In this document: one piece after another, positions 6,762 to 8,438 of the stretch
How the letters are laid out: the number at the start of each line of letters is the position of its first letter
Position numbering within the stretch: the stretch's first letter is position 1
Origin: CAZCBD01 sp964496755
GTDB lineage: Bacteria; Bacteroidota; Ignavibacteria; Ignavibacteriales; Melioribacteraceae
NCBI GenBank assembly: GCA_964496755.1
Contig: CAZCBD010000123.1
Coordinates: 1 to 8,438 of the forward strand
Length of the DNA stretch: 8,438 nt
Direction of reading: 5' to 3'
Program-made: the position numbers and the translations under genes
Notes under the pieces: model-generated
What the model saw: only the letters and a program-made list of their open reading frames with translations
What the model was told of the DNA's origin: nothing
Database searches by the model: none

Positions 6762-8438
6762 TGGTAATAAGCGACACTTTAAAATCAACTGCTGCGCGTC
6801 TAATCAAATAATCATTTGTTAACTCTTCCTCTTGAAAATTTTTCGGGAAATTGATAACCAAGTCTACCATCCCCTCTTTTATTAATTCTATTACATTTTT
6901 TTCCGACGGAGTTGTTTCATTGAAGCCCACTCTAACGGTCTCTATTTGGTTTGATTTTAAGAAATAATGAGTTCCTGTTGTTGAATAAATTTTTATTCCT
7001 AATTTTTGATAATTCCTAATCGTGGGCAACATTGCCGCTTTAGTTTCAAAATTACCGGTAGAAAGCAAAATCGATTTAACCGGGAACTTATAACCCACTG
7101 AAATTAAAGCCTTTAAAAAGGCTTGATTAAAGTTAGTTCCAAAACATGCTACCTCTCCGGTTGAAGCCATTTCAACACCTGTTGTAGGATCTGCACCTTC
7201 CAATCTGGTAAATGAAAATTGAGGTGCTTTAACGGATACATAATCATATTCAAACATAGAAATTTTCGGCACATCCGGTTTTGCACCTATAATTACATCC
7301 GTTGCAATATCAATAAAATTCACTTTCAAACTTTTTGAAACAAACGGAAAACTTCTGGATGCCCTAAGATTGCATTCAATTACTTTCACCCGATTATCTT
7401 TCGCAATATATTGAATATTAAAAGGTCCGTTTATATTCAAAGCTTTCGCAATTTTTTTCGAAGCATTTCTAATTTGCCTGATTGTTTCCAAATAAGTTCT
7501 TTGCGGAGGAAGCACTAAAGTTGCATCACCTGAATGCACACCGGCATTTTCAACATGCTCGGAAATTGCATAAATTAAAATTTCACCATTTTTAGAAACA
7601 CCATCAAACTCAAGCTCTTTTGCATTCAACATATATTTGCTAATTACCGTCGGGTGCTCCGGAGAAATATCAACTGCCTTTTGTAAAAATTTAATTAATT
7701 CGCTATCGTTTGTTGCTACCGACATTGCTGCACCACTTAAAACATAAGATGGTCTAACCAAAACCGGATAACTAACTTGATTGGCAAATTCAATTGCTTC
7801 TTCGGTTGAAGTCAGTTCTTTCCATTCGGGTTGCTCAATTCCAATGCTATCAAGCATATCCGAAAAGGTGCTCCTGTTTTCGGCTCTATCGATATTTTTA
7901 ACGGTTGTACCCAAAATTTTCATTCCCAAATCATGAAGTGTATTAGCAAGATTATTGGGTACCTGTCCTCCCATCGAAATTATTAATCCTTTCGGATTTA
8001 TTTTTTTATAAATTTCAGAAATACTTTCGGCGGTTAATTCATCAAAAATCAAGGCATCAAATTCATCATAATCAGTACTTACGGTTTCAGGATTGCAATT
8101 TATCATTACACGTTTCATGCGGTTTTTGTGCAAAGCATTTCCGGCATTAACACAACACCAATCAAACTCAACCGAACTACCGATTCTATAAGGCCCTGAA
8201 CCTAAAATTATAATCGAATCTTTTAAAACATTCATATCGGCATCATCGTGCGAAACATTATAACTCAAATATAAATAATTTGTTTGAGCGGGATATTCGC
8301 CTGCAAGCGTATCTATTTGCTGGATATAGGGCTTAATATTTTTTTCGTCCCTAAAACTTCTAATCTCATCTTCCGATTTATTCAAATACTTTGCAATTTG
8401 CTTATCGGAAAATCCAAATTGTTTGGATGTTATGATTT
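6757..8438 (-). CDS. carB: Carbamoyl-phosphate synthase large subunit, C-terminal half, truncated by window edge and frameshifted near its end
   Basis: The enzyme makes carbamoyl phosphate from glutamine-derived ammonia, bicarbonate and two ATP for pyrimidine and arginine synthesis. The frame is open from the window edge; the first in-window candidate start is a TTG at 8385, but homology runs before it (FGFSDKQIAKYL), so this is the middle of a gene of about 1070 codons. Numbered from that TTG, the visible parts are the oligomerisation region (to about 50), the second ATP-grasp half (about 55-430) with GSGPYRIGSSVEFD (62-75), RPSYVLSGAAM (211-221), EHVENAGVHSGD (276-287) and ECNLRASRSFPFVSK (337-351), and the allosteric MGS-like domain (from about 436). 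Gln325, Glu337 and Asn339 match the metal-binding residues of E. coli CarB. The sequence is closer to the Bacteroidota/animal CPS1-CAD type than to E. coli. The frame stops at a TAG (6759-6757) 28 residues before the expected end; the missing tail is in another frame downstream. Confidence 0.93.
   Translation of the reverse strand, partial: IITSKQFGFSDKQIAKYLNKSEDEIRSFRDEKNIKPYIQQIDTLAGEYPAQTNYLYLSYNVSHDDADMNVLKDSIIILGSGPYRIGSSVEFDWCCVNAGNALHKNRMKRVMINCNPETVSTDYDEFDALIFDELTAESISEIYKKINPKGLIISMGGQVPNNLANTLHDLGMKILGTTVKNIDRAENRSTFSDMLDSIGIEQPEWKELTSTEEAIEFANQVSYPVLVRPSYVLSGAAMSVATNDSELIKFLQKAVDISPEHPTVISKYMLNAKELEFDGVSKNGEILIYAISEHVENAGVHSGDATLVLPPQRTYLETIRQIRNASKKIAKALNINGPFNIQYIAKDNRVKVIECNLRASRSFPFVSKSLKVNFIDIATDVIIGAKPDVPKISMFEYDYVSVKAPQFSFTRLEGADPTTGVEMASTGEVACFGTNFNQAFLKALISVGYKFPVKSILLSTGNFETKAAMLPTIRNYQKLGIKIYSTTGTHYFLKSNQIETVRVGFNETTPSEKNVIELIKEGMVDLVINFPKNFQEEELTNDYLIRRAAVDFKVSLITK

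Noticed and set aside
8383..8385. TTG at 8385 as the start of a separate half-size carbamoyl-phosphate synthase
   Set aside because: The frame and family-like sequence (FGFSDKQIAKYL) continue upstream to the edge, so this is the interior of carB. A naturally split gene cannot be fully excluded without upstream sequence.
1..8438. CRISPR array, tRNA or rRNA gene, insertion sequence or prophage element
   Set aside because: No regularly spaced repeats, cloverleaf-like or rRNA-like sequence, transposase, or terminal inverted repeats with target duplications were seen.

Overview
The window is AT-rich and holds four genes. Two are cut by the window edges. The organism looks like a member of the Bacteroidota/Ignavibacteriota (FCB) lineage. 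The best evidence is the large secreted protease: it ends in a type IX secretion (T9SS) sorting domain carrying the YPNPFNP signature typical of Ignavibacteria and related phyla. The carbamoyl-phosphate synthase is of the Bacteroidota/eukaryote-like sequence type, and two of the gene starts lack a clear Shine-Dalgarno sequence or lie outside the window. This taxonomic assignment is inference; no marker RNA is present.

Layout from left to right. At 1-1507 (+) is the 3' part of citF, the citrate lyase alpha subunit, whose start lies upstream of the window. A symmetric hairpin at 1506-1535 ends it and also the convergent gene that follows. At 1586-3211 (-) is a DEAD-box RNA helicase with a DbpA-type RNA-binding C-terminus. 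The 132-bp gap upstream of it holds a terminator for the next gene, a good sigma70-like promoter that overlaps that terminator, and a palindrome. At 3344-6445 (-) is a 1033-residue secreted subtilisin-family (S8, KP-43-like) protease with two propeptide-like modules, a jelly-roll domain, a divergent InlB B-repeat-like domain, a further beta-rich domain and a T9SS sorting domain. Its upstream gap (6446-6674) has a strong ribosome binding site, a 24-bp palindrome and the carB terminator. At 6757-8438 (-) is the C-terminal half of the carbamoyl-phosphate synthase large subunit (carB). Its last 28 residues are found in another frame at 6675-6761, separated by a one-base shift.

The genes do not form one pathway. 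citF belongs to citrate breakdown, carB to pyrimidine/arginine synthesis, the helicase to RNA metabolism and the protease to extracellular protein use. The three minus-strand genes each have their own terminator-like hairpin, so they look like separate units rather than an operon.

I found no new defence or mobile system here. The points most worth a second look are the carB frameshift, the terminator/promoter overlap in front of the helicase gene, and the modular architecture of the protease. No gene-free stretch exceeds about 230 bases.
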